Below are positions 11,176 to 23,970 of a stretch of 64,000 nucleotides of DNA, piece by piece (positions within the stretch are counted from its first letter, which is position 1; each line of letters opens with the position of its first letter). The DNA lies in assembly GCA_022316685.1 (NCBI GenBank), contig JAKJHU010000066.1, positions 2,707,140-2,771,139 on the forward strand, written 5' to 3'. Position numbers and translations under genes: made by a program. The notes beneath the pieces were generated by a model. That model ran no database searches. It saw only the letters and a list, made by a program, of their open reading frames with translations, and had not been told where the DNA came from. Source of the DNA: Progne subis subis. Taxonomy: Eukaryota > Chordata > Aves > Passeriformes > Hirundinidae.

Positions 11176-13984
11176 AAATCAAGGGGATCAGGTTGAAAAT
11201 AATACATAGGATGTCTTGATTCTAGTCTCACTGCATTACTCATTAGGAATCTTTCCACTGATGTCAATGGAGTTTTGCCTGGAGTAAAATGTAGCTGCAA
11301 TGGACACAGCAGCCCAGCAGCTATTACTCACTCAAATTCCCAAAAGGAATTTTGCCTGCAAAAAGACCACAAGACTTGACTCCACTAATGACTTCCATGG
11401 TGTTTTTTGCACAATATAGATTACCAAAGTGGAGCCATGACTCAGAGGGTTTTCCTGCTCCAACCTGCCCATCACTAGCTCTTCCCTGCAACCTCAGCAA
11501 TGAAGAAAGCAGAGTGGCCATTAACAAGGTGTTTGTCCAAGAACAACAGTTCTCAGCCTTTCTGTAAATCAGATTGTACTCATTAAAGGGAAGGAAAGAA
11601 GGAATAAAAGTCCACCCAAGCAAACAAACAAAAACAAAGGAAACACAAAGCATAAGCACAAACACACAAACACAACTGTCCAAGACATTAAAATTCTGGA
11701 ATATTTGCTCAAAGAAAATAAAATCCTGAAAAATAAAAAATTAGTTGAGAAAGTGATAGAACAATAAGGTTACTTTAGCATCTTATGTGGTAGCTGGGGG
11801 AATGTGATCTTAGGGATTCTGTTCATGCTCCTCCTGACATTGAAATATAAGATAATTGATGTAAGAAGTCTCTAGACAAAATGTATATATTTCCTAGAGT
11901 ATATGCAGACAGAGTGTCTCCACTTGTGTCCTTTACAGGATGCTCATTCTCTGGGCTGGCCCCAATCCTGCTTCATTTCACTCAATGCCCCTAAGACCTG
12001 TGAAACAACATCAGAAGGAAACTGCAAGAACATATTTCCACTTTTGAGGAAAAAAAAGAGAGAAACTCAGGAGCCAGTTCCACCTAAGGCAAATGGGGAA
12101 AAAAACCTGCAATAATTGCCAACTACAAAATTCTGCCATGCAAATCCTCCTCGATTTTTTTGCCACTGCTGAGGCCCTAGAAACAATATTTTAGTCCAAC
12201 TGCAATCTGTTGATGAGCAAAAGGAGGGAAAGGTTGTAGCATTACAAATTAAAAAATAATAATCTCTCAAGCTTAATATCAGCAAAGATGATTATTTCCT
12301 TTGATTTGTCAGGCTAATTGAAAATAGCTTTATAGTTCACAGATGATTAATTGGGAGCCAACAAGATCTCCATTTGCATCTCGGTAATTCTTCACTCTGT
12401 TTTATTTCGACATTTAGTCTTTATGCTTAAAATATGCATTGAGAAAGCAGAAAGGTGATTAACATAAGATTTTAAATGTGTACCATTTGTTCTGACTTTT
12501 TTTTTTTTTTTTTAATACATTTTTGTCAACAGAGAAGAAAGGAAAGAATATACAACATTACAAAACAATTACTGACTGTTCCACTTCCATCTGCCAAATC
12601 CTCCTTTGTGGTAGACATACTTTAACTAGGTTCGTTTTGAAACAAGGGAGAAAGAGACCAAATAAAGGTCAATCCTCTGCCCCTCCTCCCTCATTCCCAA
12701 ATCACCAACTATTTGACCTCGGTATAATCATCCTGAAAGTTTTGAAGTGTTGTTTTTTGTTTTTTTTTTCTTACATGAAACACCCTCACTCATGTGAACC
12801 ATCCTGCAGCAGCAGATTAGGCTGTGCCACTGTCACCCCTCCCTCCAGAGATCACCCAAGGGAAAGTGGGTTCAAACAGCTTGACAGATATGATGATAAG
12901 CTTCCATCCACCTGGCACTGAAAGGCAGGAGCACATGTATTTCTGGGTGAAATATTTCACTCAGCATTAAAAATATAAAAATAATTTGCAGGTCAGGTCT
13001 GTTGAGGGTTTTTTTTTTTACATTTGGGGGTTGTATTTTTGTTTGGGATTTTTCAAGTATTTTCTCACAGCGTTAGTAACCTCTGTCTGATCACACCGCG
13101 CTTAAATCTCCAGCAAATGGAGTGGTTTGATAAGAAGTTTAACCCTTCATTTGGAAGGTGAATTTCCAACTCTTATGATAGTGTAAAGAAGCTGGATGAG
13201 TAAACTCTGAAAGCTAAAAGAAGGATGGATTCCTAAGGATTAAACCACCAAAAATGAAACAATAAGTGCCAAACTCTGTTGTTATCAATAATAATATTAA
13301 AATCACACTGTTTCAAAGAGAACTCTTGCAGGACGGGACTGGCTAATAGACTTGAATTTTTGTGAATTTTCCTCTCTCATCAAATCCAGTTTTCATAATG
13401 GATTCTGCCCATTCCTCCAAGAGAAGGGCAGATCTGGTCCGTCCTGATTTCACATCAAGATCTCAACTGTTGCTTGTTGATCTATCACTGAGTACCCAAT
13501 GAGACAAAGCAGAATGTGTTTTTCCATCCCCTGTCAAAAACCCTTCCTTTTGTTAAAAGCAGCCGAGATCATAAGGACCCTGCTATACCTTTGCACTTAT
13601 CCCAGTCCCATAATTGTCCTCAACACCAGTTTTGTCATGGTTGCCTGAGACCTAAAGGGACCCATCCCACCTGGGAGCCCGAAATCACACAGGGGCAGCG
13701 GCTGGGCTGCGATTCAAGGGACAGGGAGCACACATGGGACAGTGGGGTTACACTAACATGCAGTCCATTTATTTTTGAGGGTTTTTTTCCTTTGTTCTGT
13801 GATTTACCTTTTTTTTTAATCAAGCCACTGCAAACATTGCTTTGGCTGTCAGCGTGAGCGCAGAGACACACATTCCCGTACCCGTGGTAACTATGTAATA
13901 AATACCATCCAAACAAATGTAAAAAAAAATTAATAAAGAAAGAATATTATTCCTTTTCCCACCCCCAAGCACAAAACACTGTTA
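11176..13984. other. Intergenic, downstream of GATA3, no gene
   Basis: Unique sequence with short T runs (12498-12514) and a conserved-looking block at 12280-12520. Ends where the GATA3 3'UTR begins. Confidence 0.5.
12280..12520. promoter_or_regulatory. Candidate downstream regulatory element
   Basis: AT-rich unique block with homeodomain-like words (GGCTAATTG, GATTAATTGGG, GTGATTAAC) and a perfect octamer ATTTGCAT at 12372-12379. It lies about 1.5 kb past the GATA3 3' end. Conservation not tested. Confidence 0.35.
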
Positions 13985-14005
13985 AGTCAACAGAATTTAA
14001 TCTAG

Positions 14006-14011
14006 TTTATT
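14006..14011 (-). terminator. Candidate polyadenylation signal of GATA3
   Basis: AATAAA on the minus strand inside GAGAATAAACTAG, placed after the conserved-looking end of the 3'UTR. A GT-rich stretch (GTGTTTTGTGCTTGG) follows 25-45 bp downstream, as expected for a downstream element. Confidence 0.55.
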
Positions 14012-14477
14012 CTCAAAAAAAAAAAAAAAAAAAAAGGAGGAAAAAATGTGAAAACAAAACAAAACAAAAACAAAAAAAAAAGCAGGTCTTATCACTAGCA
14101 GTAAATAAATTTGTACAACCATTCAGTCTGTATAATAGGATGAAATAAATCTACATCTTTCTTATTTTGGTGCGTTGAATTATACATACAAACAACAATT
14201 ACAGGAACTTGTTCACAATGCGTATAGACCTGGAGAATGGCTATCTGAAACCCCCTTGTTGGCAATGTCCGCATGTTAACACTGATTGCCTGACACCATT
14301 GGTACTTCCTATGCAAAAGGCCCGTGGCCCAAAATGAATGATCTCCCTACAGGTTTTATTTATTTAGTTATTTAGTTAGTTAGTTAGTTAGTTAATGCAT
14401 CATCAAAACCGTTCTAGCCAGCCCCCTCCCCCTCCCCGGAAACAAAAAGAGAAAGCAAAATAAAAACCAAACAACCA

Positions 14478-14478
<1 letters not shown>

Positions 14479-14524
<46 letters not shown>
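14479..14524. repeat. Poly(A) tract, 46 bases, in GATA3 3'UTR
   Basis: Uninterrupted A46 on the plus strand, hence U46 in the mRNA. Confidence 0.97.
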
Positions 14525-14526
<2 letters not shown>

Positions 14527-15209
14527 AGAAGACATGACTGGCAGTTGGTCCATTTGTTCGTAAGACCGCGTTTCCTCTTGGTCTGCATTGTTTGTTTTTC
14601 TGGTTTTTAAATTGTCCTCCCATCCTCTTTTTTTTTATTTTTCCTTTAAAAAAAATTCTCTCAGAGTCCTTCATGCCTTTTTCTTTACAGCTCCTCAGAT
14701 GCAATAAAGTCTTCCTCAAATGTACAGTATTTCTTACAATATAAGTTATATGCAATGTTCAGCGTTTTTTATTTTATTTTATTTTTTCACAGCACTAGAG
14801 ATCCTGTCCAATAGGGAATGCAAGTTCTGAATGGCTTATTCACAAATGGTATCCAGATTCAGTGGGTAAGAATACATAGACGCCATAGTGAGTTCCTTTA
14901 AAAAGTGGCAAACATCACTTTTTAAAACTTTTTTTTTACTTTTTTCTCTTTTTTTCTTTTTTTTTCCTTTTTTGTGCTTTTTGTAGTTTTTTTTCTGCAT
15001 TTTTAATTTTTTTTCCTCTCTCTCTCTTACGCCTTCAAATAGCTTTTTTTTTTTTTTTTTTAATTTTTTTTTTTTAATTCTTTTTTTTTTCCCCCCCTCC
15101 CATTTGATTCGGGATGTCAGACCCATAACCACACGCCTGCAAAAATGCAAGTAGTATATAAAGTAAATCTCATTTTGAGACCGTAAGCATTCAGCAGGGG
15201 AGTCTCTTG

Positions 15210-15494
<285 letters not shown>

Positions 15495-16334
15495 CTAAAC
15501 AAAAATCAATTATTTTTTTTTGCTTCCATCCCTTCTCCCCAAATCACCATGGGATCCATGTACCCCATGCACCAGCCCAGCAGGACGAGCTGGTCACAGC
15601 CCCCCTCCTCCCCTGTATACACCATGTTCTGTGGCTACCCAACCTCTCCATTTCCATCCCAAAATTCAGATCCCTCCAGGAAATCCCAAGCTCAGTTGAA
15701 ATTTCTGAAGACAAGATGACAGAAAATTGCTGGCAGAGCCACACAGGAGCAAAACATACCCAAATAATTCACAGCAGCTGAAAAATTTCAACTATCTGCA
15801 CATTAGGTAATTGCACCGTGCTTAGGTATGAAACCAATCATTACCTCCTGGAAATATTCCCCACAGACGCCGTCTCACCCTGAGGCTTCCTGTCTGATCT
15901 AAAACCATTAGCAGCAAGAACTGCTGGGTTCTCAGTGCTATGAGGGGTCTCAATCTTTCACAGTTCCATTAGGAAGCTGGGCAGCTCTTCACAAAAAGGA
16001 CAGGTATTTGTCTTATTTTAGTTCTTTCCAAAGCTTTTGCTCTGATCATCCTTTCTGGTTTTCTTTAGCTAATCTGATTTTATATCTAAAGGCTTCCAGT
16101 TTTTTTTTTTTTTTTTTGAGGGTGGGGGTGGTGGAGCTGAAACAGATATCTGTGCTGACCAGCAAAGCATTTTCTACATGCATACAAATGTATCTGTAGG
16201 GAAAATAAACATTAAATTCTCCTCCTGAAACTACACAGCAGAAATCATGCATGCATCCATCAGGGTTAGGAAATGGTAGCAAAAGATCTGTTGGACATCC
16301 TGTTAGAAATTCTAATTATTCTTATTACTTGAAG

Positions 16335-16425
16335 CTGTCCTGTGAATGGCCAGGGGCTGGACTTTGATGGTTCTAGCCGTTCTCTTCCAACTCAGAATAT
16401 TCCATGATTTTGTGATTCTGTACTG
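16335..16425 (+). mobile_element. CR1 LINE 3' terminus
   Basis: Short plus-oriented CR1 end: GGGGCTGGACTTTGATGG, CTCTTCCAACTCAGAATATT, CCATGATTTTGTGATTCTG. Confidence 0.8.
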
Positions 16426-18119
16426 CATAGAGAGCCAGCATCACAACATGCATTATCACAGGTGACATGCAACTCACACAAAAAAGGGGGATTTATACCT
16501 CCAATGTCCCTAAACAACCTTAAAAATCTGGGCTTGAGAATGTAAATGGGTTTTGCTCTGGCTTCTCTGCAGGATTTCACCTATAGCAGAAGGCAGCAAA
16601 TCACCCTGAGGCTGAACAATTTTTTATTATAAATGTGAGCACGTGATGGTGCTGATGGACATTCTACAAAAAGGAAAATAAGGATCCACTGTCCACCAGG
16701 ACCTACTGTGAAGAACAATGCAAAGATGTCCTACAAGGGTCCTGAGCAGCTCTTTTTCCAAAAGACCTTAAATCAGCACAAGGAACAAAGCATTCCCTTC
16801 TTCCAGATCACAGCAATGTTTCACTTGTTGCTCCTCAGCCCCTTTCTGGTCCCTTTTCACAGCATGGGAATCATTCCTGGATTTCTCTCCCCAGGGAGGC
16901 TGGGATAAAATAGTTCCCTGTTACATGCAAAGATGGAATTATGGGGAGAGGAAGGACCAGGCTCATCTCTGGTTTAGGCATCCCAGAGGTTGTCATTCCA
17001 GTCTGAATTTGTGACCCCAGGCTCTTTTAACCAGCAGTGACAAGAACCTTCACCTCACCTAAAAACGTGTGAATAAAAGGCCGATTCCTCTGCCTCTGGA
17101 TAAAGGGAGCCAGAGGGAGCAGCCCTGCTTGCCAACAGCTAAAGGTAAGAGGGAAGAATCTGCCCATGAGCAGCCCAACAACAGCCCTGCAGCAGCAACA
17201 AGCAAAATGTAAAATGTCGTGGGTTCCAAACATAACCCGCTTCCCTGGCTTTCTGTCCTCACTGTGGAAATGAGGATGCACACACAAGGATGGCCCCTCA
17301 CTCCAGATAAATGACTAGGATTGGAAAGCTTTGCCTGGCCTGTTTTAAGTGTTTAACAGGGATGTGTTGCCCAGGTGCAAAGCCAGGAAGAAGTCCCAAG
17401 TGAGCCCCACCATGCAGCAACATTAGAGGAAGCCAGGAGGTGTCAACCCCTGATGAATCCAGCTCAGATTTGGGGAGGCACAGCCCTCAACCCTACCAGC
17501 TTCAAATGAGAATCTGTATCATGACACAAAGGCTCAGGGGCAGCCAGAACCAATTTCCAGTTGAAGCAGCAAAGTTTCAAGCTTGGGAGGTGGTTGTGGC
17601 AAAGTGGCATAAGCCTGGTGGTGGGACTGGGGCTGTGCTGGGTCTTGGAAAATGCCCAGGGTCCTGACCATTGCTTGCTGTCACATTCCACAGGACAGTG
17701 AACACTTCTCCAAAGCAACATCTCTTCTGTTTCACTCAATCTCTAAGAACAGGATGGCCCAGGCTATGATTTGATGTGAAACTCAAGGATGGGAACACCA
17801 GCCCTGTGCCAGGATGGCCAAAGCCATGGCCAGCCCCACATCTGGGGTCAGAGCTGCTCTCCAAGTTGTTGGCTGGCCACATCATCCCAGTGTAAATGGT
17901 CTCACACTCCAAGCAGGTAACTAACCCAAGGGTCAAACAGATTAGGACTCAAATAAAAATCAGGAACCAGCACAGTCAAAGCAGCAAGCTGGAATTTTTT
18001 TCCAGTGACTTCAAAGACCAGTCACAGCAGGGTTAAAGTGGTCCCCAAAACATCAAAGCCAAGGACCTATCTCTGTTTCTGGGGTAGAGAAATGAAAGAC
18101 CCGGAGGGAAGACCTTCTC

Positions 18120-18265
18120 CGTGAAAATTCATTCTGATAAAAATGACAAACACATGCTAAATTAAAATTAAACCAGCCCAATGCTTGTATATGAAATTCA
18201 TTAATTTCAGATGGAGCCAATTAATTATGGGCAGGAATTATGCTCTTTGTTTTATCATATGCAAA
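18120..18265. promoter_or_regulatory. Candidate intronic conserved element
   Basis: AT-rich unique block in intron 5 with a 7-bp-arm inverted repeat TGAAATT-CATT-AATTTCA (18192-18209), CCAATTAATTATGG (homeodomain dimer-like, 18217-18230) and TTTATCATATGC. Inference only. Confidence 0.3.
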
Positions 18266-18524
18266 ATACTGACTGCTCTGCTCTCGGGACACATAGGCCT
18301 GCTTTAGGGTATTGTGAATGGGGCCTTTTCTGATGAATTTTACCAAAAATAATGGCAAATCTCTCACTCTTACTGGCCCAGGTCAGCCTGCTGTGCACCT
18401 CCAGCAAGGTACACTCCCAACCCATCCCTGAGGTGTGCAAAGGCTCATCCCACTTCTAAGGACTAAAATAACAAGGATGAGAACCTCATATTCAACAGAT
18501 CAAATCCAGGGGATGGTCTTAACT

Positions 18525-18735
18525 GTTATAGGTCTGATCTTGCTCTGACTGAAGACAATGGGATTTTGCCATTGACCTCAAGAAGGTCCTGTCACTGAAG
18601 TGGATTTATCCTTCAGACATAGTCATTACAATGTTGGGTTAATCTTCCAGGCTGGCTGTATCTTAGAAAGCACTCTGGGATGCCACGGGATGAAAGGCAC
18701 CATATCAACGTGAAATATTAGTCATTGTTAATACT
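18525..18735. repeat. Possible ancient retroposon (SINE/LINE tail-like)
   Basis: AAAGCACTCTGGGATGCCA followed by GGGATGAAAGGCACCATATC (18669-18707) resembles the widely shared L2-type tail (GCGCTTTGGGAT then GAAAGGCGCTATATAAAT) found on old vertebrate SINEs. The sequence before it (GGATTTTGCCATTGACCTCA) resembles a common amniote repeat. Family assignment is from memory and uncertain. Confidence 0.4.
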
Positions 18736-19301
18736 GGTGTTAATGGAGCCGGCTCTTGTTGAAGTCAGTGGGAGGAATGCCAACAGCTTCGCTAAATGCA
18801 CCCCAAGACTATTGTGATTATTGCTTATATCCTACTGACAAATGGGTTTGCTTAAGCTGTGGGAATCAACAGTAAAACAAACTGATACAGCTCCATGAAA
18901 AAATTAACACCGTGGAAAAAAATTAGCCTTTTCACTGCAGTTGTTCCCGGTGTGGACATGAAATCTGGGTAAGTTTCAACTGCACATCAATCCATTAAAA
19001 TAGCCTAATGATGTTAAGGTCCCGGAAAAATTCATTAAACCCAAAGAAAAGGAAAAAATGGGGAAGGGGGTGGATAAAACATCAGACAGGAATTTGCTAC
19101 AGCCTAGCCTGAAACAGAGTTAAGTCAACTTCCAAGCATCCAAAGACCTTCCACTGGCACTGGCACAACACGTACGCTGACAGCTGCTTGGGAGGGACAT
19201 GCTACAATCAGCCTCTCTATTTCTGACCCCTCTCCTGATGGAAATCAGGAGATAATATACACACAGGGAATGGGACCACACTTCTCACCACAGTCATAAC
19301 T

Positions 19302-19387
19302 AAACACTTTAGTAAATACTTTAGTAAATACTTTACTAAACACTAAATACTTTACTAAATACTAAATACTTTACTAAATACTTTAAG
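19302..19387. repeat. 12-bp tandem array ACTTTAGTAAAT/ACTTTACTAAAT
   Basis: About seven units of 12 bp, some shortened to ACTAAAT 7-mers. The left units contain TTTAGTAAA, the right ones TTTACTAAA. Confidence 0.88.
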
Positions 19388-21382
19388 AAAATAATATTTC
19401 AAAAATTATCTACCCACTCATATGTGGATTTTAGTATCCTTGCCTGGTTATTTTGCTGCATGCAGGAACTCAGTCCTCTGGGGGTTTCATTTAAGCAGGA
19501 TCCATTAATGGCGTTGCTCATAAGGCAAGATACTACTTGACTTTGGTAAGTAGCTGTGCTGAGCTTTTTAGCAGCTGTTGGTGTTTTTAATGAATATGAA
19601 AATGCTTCCAATGTGCTCAAGGCCTGCCCCATGTCACAAATTTCACAGCTGGATCGGCGTTTCCCTAAACAGTGGATCTAGAGGTCAGCTCAGGCCAACT
19701 AGGTTTGCAGTGTTAGTGCAAAAAAGAAAAGGATGTGCTCTTGCAGGCAAATTCCTGGAGAACTCAGACACCAGTCTAAGCTCTTCAGGAGGAGGTTTCT
19801 CCAGTCGGATGTCTACAGTGGAAGTAGACACCATCATAACTCATCATCCTGCCATCTTTTGCAGTCATGGGGGGATCTACACTGTCTTCAAGGACAGAAG
19901 ACATTCCATTGAAACTCGAGCATCCACCAGCATCAACTGAGAAGAGCCTATTTTCTTCAAAGGACTTTGCTGGCTACAGCAGAAGCAGCTCCTTAGAGGT
20001 TTCCCAAACTACATTATTTGAGTCCTACCACTGGTGGTTACAAGGCCAAAATGGAAACAGAGCACAAGCATAGATCCCCCCCTGCTCAGTGGAACTGGCT
20101 GACCTTGATCCCTTCCTGCCAAGGAAATAGCAAACAGAATATTTTCTCATGATATTCTGAGTTTTTGCTCTGGGTCCATCCCGTTTGTTTGCAGTGATCA
20201 CACTGAGAGTTTGATGACAAGCTTTACTTGCTACATGAGACTTAAAGCACTCTGAGACACCTGCCCACTAAAGGGTAAACACATTTTCCTTTTGTCCAAG
20301 AGTGATGCCTCCCATGAAACAGGTGAAAAATTAGCCTGGTTGTTTGTTGGGGTTTTTTTCCACTTAATCCAAACTTGTTTACTTATCCTGAGAAACCAAA
20401 CAGTTTGAAATAACAAATGGAAGGGACTGAGATACCACAAGGGTTGGACGCCTGATGAAACCCAATATGTCTTTGATGTGTTTGCATGGGTGGACATAAG
20501 GGCCAAACATCGCCCCATATTTCCAAACCAAACACAAAGCAGTCAACCACTAGTGGAAAAAAAACATATCAAAGCAGAGACATTGCAAGGCTTTTCCTTC
20601 TTTTGACATAATAATTATTCTAATGCCACATGTGGAATGAGAGGAACAGGGATAGCCTTAAGTCTCCTTTATTAGCAGTATTATTCAGTAGAAGACTTTT
20701 CAGGTCCCTTTAGCTCTTTCCCTGGGGCACATATCCCTAGTTCCTGCAATCTGGATTTGCATGGAGATATTAGATTAAATCTGCCAGCCACTTGGTTTCA
20801 TTTCTCCTTCCCTTCCATGACAGATGCTTTAAAATTCACATCACAGGTTAAACAGACTCTGCAACCCTCTAACTAAATCAAGTCCTTTTTTGGTTTGGGA
20901 CTCGTTTGCATCAACCAGCACAAACATAGGGCCTAAATAAATCATCTTTGGGGACAGGACAAAGGCAGCCACAAACCCAAGAATGACCTAAATAGTTTCT
21001 GGCACATATTTCTTTTTTTCCAGAGTTTGTGTTTGCTGGAGGAGCCAAGCTACGTATAGGAGGGGTATCGGCTTGCAGGACAGTGTGTTGTCTTTTCCAA
21101 CTCTCTGAGCCCAATCGGCAGCAGATAATGTCTCTCTGTGTTGACCAACACCTCCTTTCTTGGCTCAGGCATGGAAAAGCTCTAAGGGACAGCCTTGTTT
21201 CATACCTCCCCCCGTTGGATAGGCTACGTCTGATAGCTGATCCCTCCAAACCTCAAGGTCCCCAAAGGGATAACAGAGGTCTTGGCACCACCCAAGACTG
21301 GAAATCCTCAAGTTAAGGACGAGTTTGGATCATTGAGCACCAAAGCTGAGGCCCCATTATTGAGTATTACAGTCACACTTAC

Positions 21383-21508
21383 ATTGTGCAGCTTGTAGTA
21401 GAGCCCACAGGCATTACAGACGGGATCACCGTTGGCATTTCTCCTCCACAGGGTGGTAGTGGTGGTCTGACAGTTTGCACAGGACGTGCCCGCCCTCCTG
21501 GCTGCAGA
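21383..21508 (-). CDS. GATA3: GATA3 exon 5 (C-terminal GATA zinc finger)
   Basis: Encodes residues 309-350 (126 nt, phase 0 at both ends). It holds the second, main DNA-binding zinc finger, C318-X2-C321-X17-C339-X2-C342, with the five-Thr run TTTTT before LWRRN and the signature [16 protein letters not shown]. The acceptor is TTCCCACAG (AG at 21510-21509) and the donor AAT before GTAAGT at 21382-21377. At amino-acid level I see no difference from the human finger as I know it. The exon is too short and boundary-limited to show as an open frame starting with Met. Confidence 0.98.
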
Positions 21509-21547
21509 CTGTGGGAAGGAGGGAAAGAGAAGGAGAGAAAAACACCC

Positions 21548-21583
<36 letters not shown>

Positions 21584-22529
21584 ATCAGCAAAATTTCTGA
21601 GAAAGAAAACATCAACCCTGCAAGACTGACATACATCAGCAGAGGCCTCCAGAAACTGACTTGTGAGAACAAATAATAATTGTGAAAAAAAAAAATCCCC
21701 AAGGTACTTTAATCCCAAATTATATGTGAACTGAATCAGGTGCCAAAGGGCATCCTAAAAGTGGGTGCCTAAACCTCTGATAGAACTCATCAAAATTAGC
21801 AGCGCTGGCACAGCCTGTTCCAGAGGGGAAAATGTTATTTAAATGCCAACACGTCTTTCCATCTTAATTCTCCCAGACCCCCCAGGGGTCTAATTCTGCA
21901 GTCAGGGCCTGAACTGACAATTGCTGGAGTCAAGGGCATGAGTCACTGTGGCTCCAGCGAGCGCTGGGTGAGACCCGGGTGGGCAGCTGCTCGCCGGGCA
22001 CGACCGCAAGCACAGCCCGGTCCTGTAAATTCAGCTCAGCTTCAAAGGAGACAGGCTCCAGATCGGAAACAACACTGTGGAAAAGAGCAAGAATCCCAAC
22101 TTTTTAATTACACCCTTTTCTCAGCCCAAACCTTCATGTTTATTTAAGGATTGGTAGCAAGCCTGAAAGAAGAATTTACCATTTCATAAAGAGGTAGGGA
22201 CAAGAAAAAAAATCTACGTGTCAAAGTGTATACAGAAGCTTTTTTTGTTAGGTGTGATAATGACTTAGCAAAGTCAAATTTAGTAAAGTTGCTTTTCTTT
22301 CACATGCATAAATTAGTACTTATCATTTAAAAACTGTAACTTTAGCAAACAAATTGTCCTTATGCCACTGAAGGAGGAACAGGAGTTTTCAGACTGCTGT
22401 GTGAGAGCGTATGTGTGTTTGCGTGTGTGCAAGTGCCTACAGTTCCTCAAAAAAAAAAAAAAAAAAAAGAAAAAATACTTTTAGATCCCCATCCTATCTC
22501 TTCTTCATCAATATGACACGGTCCCAGAG

Positions 22530-22620
22530 CTCTGATTTCATCCCAATGTGTTGCTTTCAATGGGACTGCTCATGTGCTTAAAGTTAAAACATGTGCTTAA
22601 GCGATTTGCCAGATCATAGC
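22530..22620. repeat. Possible ancient amniote interspersed repeat
   Basis: TTTCAATGGGACTGCTCATG, GTGCTTAAAGTTAAAACATG and TGTGCTTAAGCGATTTGCC resemble a repeat word I know to be frequent in turtle, crocodile and bird DNA. Contains an internal direct repeat of GTGCTTAA. Confidence 0.35.
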
Positions 22621-23824
22621 AATGCTTGGCACCTTGCAGAACTGAGCCTTTAATGCTCTCTTTTGTGCTCTTACTGTTTCAAATTTACCCCTCACCCCAC
22701 ACAGCCGCACACTGTAGCACATCCAACATTGGAAAAAAAAAAAAGGAAAATACCGCATCTTTGGATACCATACAACAAACCCAAAATGCAAACATGGACA
22801 TTGGCACAGCCTTAGCGTTAATACCAACTCTTGTTAGGTCATGTTGCAATTTTAATCATAATTGAATGTGGCGTAGGTGGAGAGAGGACGGGTTGGTTTT
22901 GCTTTAGATAGAGGAGGATTTTTTTTTTTTTCTTTTAATTAGACAAAAGGGATGGTCTAAAAAATAAGTAAGACAGTGCCCATGAACACTAGGAAGCATC
23001 ACAGAGTGGCTGATCTGACAGCAAGTGGCTCTCTCAAGATGCCCGTAGGGACAGTTCCATTTTGCCTGACCATAAACTACTCTGAATCAAGCCAGTCCCA
23101 AGGAGGCCTTTATCTGACTTGTCTGTGCTGATGACAAGCAGGAGTTGGGGACAGCACATGGGACTGAAAAAATCCCAGGGCCGGCAGAGAAGATGAAGCA
23201 TCCCACCATGAAGAGCAGAGCCCCGAACTGATGCACGCACACCTCCTGACCACGCCATGGACACAAACTGGGTTCCCTTCAAAATCACCAGGACAATGAA
23301 ATAATGAACATGTTCCAAATGCAGCATGGAGACAACAGCTTACAAAGCCAGGTTCCCAATAAAGAGCTGGAGAAGAGCCTGTAGGTCTCTGCCCCCCAAC
23401 TCCTGACACTCGGCACGCATGGCTCAGAGGGGCACGAGGTTGGATTGAGTCTCTTGGTGGCAGCTTTGCCCTTATCAGAACCAAAACCCAAGCCTAAGGA
23501 AATTTCTAAAAACCAGTGATATTTGACTCAGCCCACACAGGGGAAACATCCCCTTTGAAAATATCTGGGGTTTCTACACAGCGCTCACCGTAATTTCTGT
23601 TACAGCAAGCGCGTTCAAAAGACATGCCTGGCCACCACCTCGCTGCCTTCAAACAAACTCTGACATTAAATAAGCAAATAAATCACAACATCTACTGTCT
23701 TCTTGAAAACCATTTCCAACTCCTGCGTTTCGCTTACAAAAATTCAGCATCATTAGCTGAGTATTTTAAGTTCTTTCGGTCCCGGGCTGCACCTTTAATG
23801 CTGTACCAACTTCTGCCGTAGACA

Positions 23825-23970
23825 CCAGCAGCGGGCAGGAAACAATGAATAATAACGCTATTGTAAAGCTCCCAGCAATGGCATCCACTGACGCTAATCA
23901 CCGACTCGGGCCGGCCATGTCACTAATGGGATGACTAATTAGCTGCCCCATATCATCTATAGGACCAAGG
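23825..23970. promoter_or_regulatory. Candidate intronic conserved element
   Basis: Unique block in intron 4 with AATGAATAATAACGC, ATTGTAAAGC, GCTAATCACC, GACTAATTAGCTG and CATATCATCTATAGG. Motif density suggests regulation; untested. Confidence 0.3.

Larger units (their letters stand above)
13985..15209 (-). other. GATA3: GATA3 3'UTR
   Basis: About 1.2 kb from the stop codon to a predicted cleavage near 13985. In the mRNA sense it starts with an A-rich zone (plus-strand T runs at 15044-15090 and 14936-15010), then has a U46 tract (plus A46, 14479-14524), then a well-behaved unique segment (about 14340-14090) ending TACAAATTTATTTACTGC that resembles vertebrate GATA3 3'UTR, and finally AATAAA at 14011-14006. 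Other AATAAA words in mRNA sense lie near 14360 and 14770, so shorter 3' ends are possible. Confidence 0.65.
15495..21382 (-). other. GATA3 intron 5
   Basis: Largest intron (about 5.9 kb). No gene seen. Contains a CR1 3' end (about 16335-16425), an AT-rich palindrome-bearing block at about 18120-18265, an ancient retroposon-like tail near 18660-18730, a self-complementary 12-bp tandem array at 19302-19387, and an octamer motif at 20755-20762. The acceptor before exon 6 is TTTTGTTTAG. Confidence 0.8.

Noticed and set aside
19302..19387. Tandem array considered as a CRISPR
   Set aside because: Units are directly adjacent, without spacers, in a vertebrate intron; it is a simple tandem repeat.
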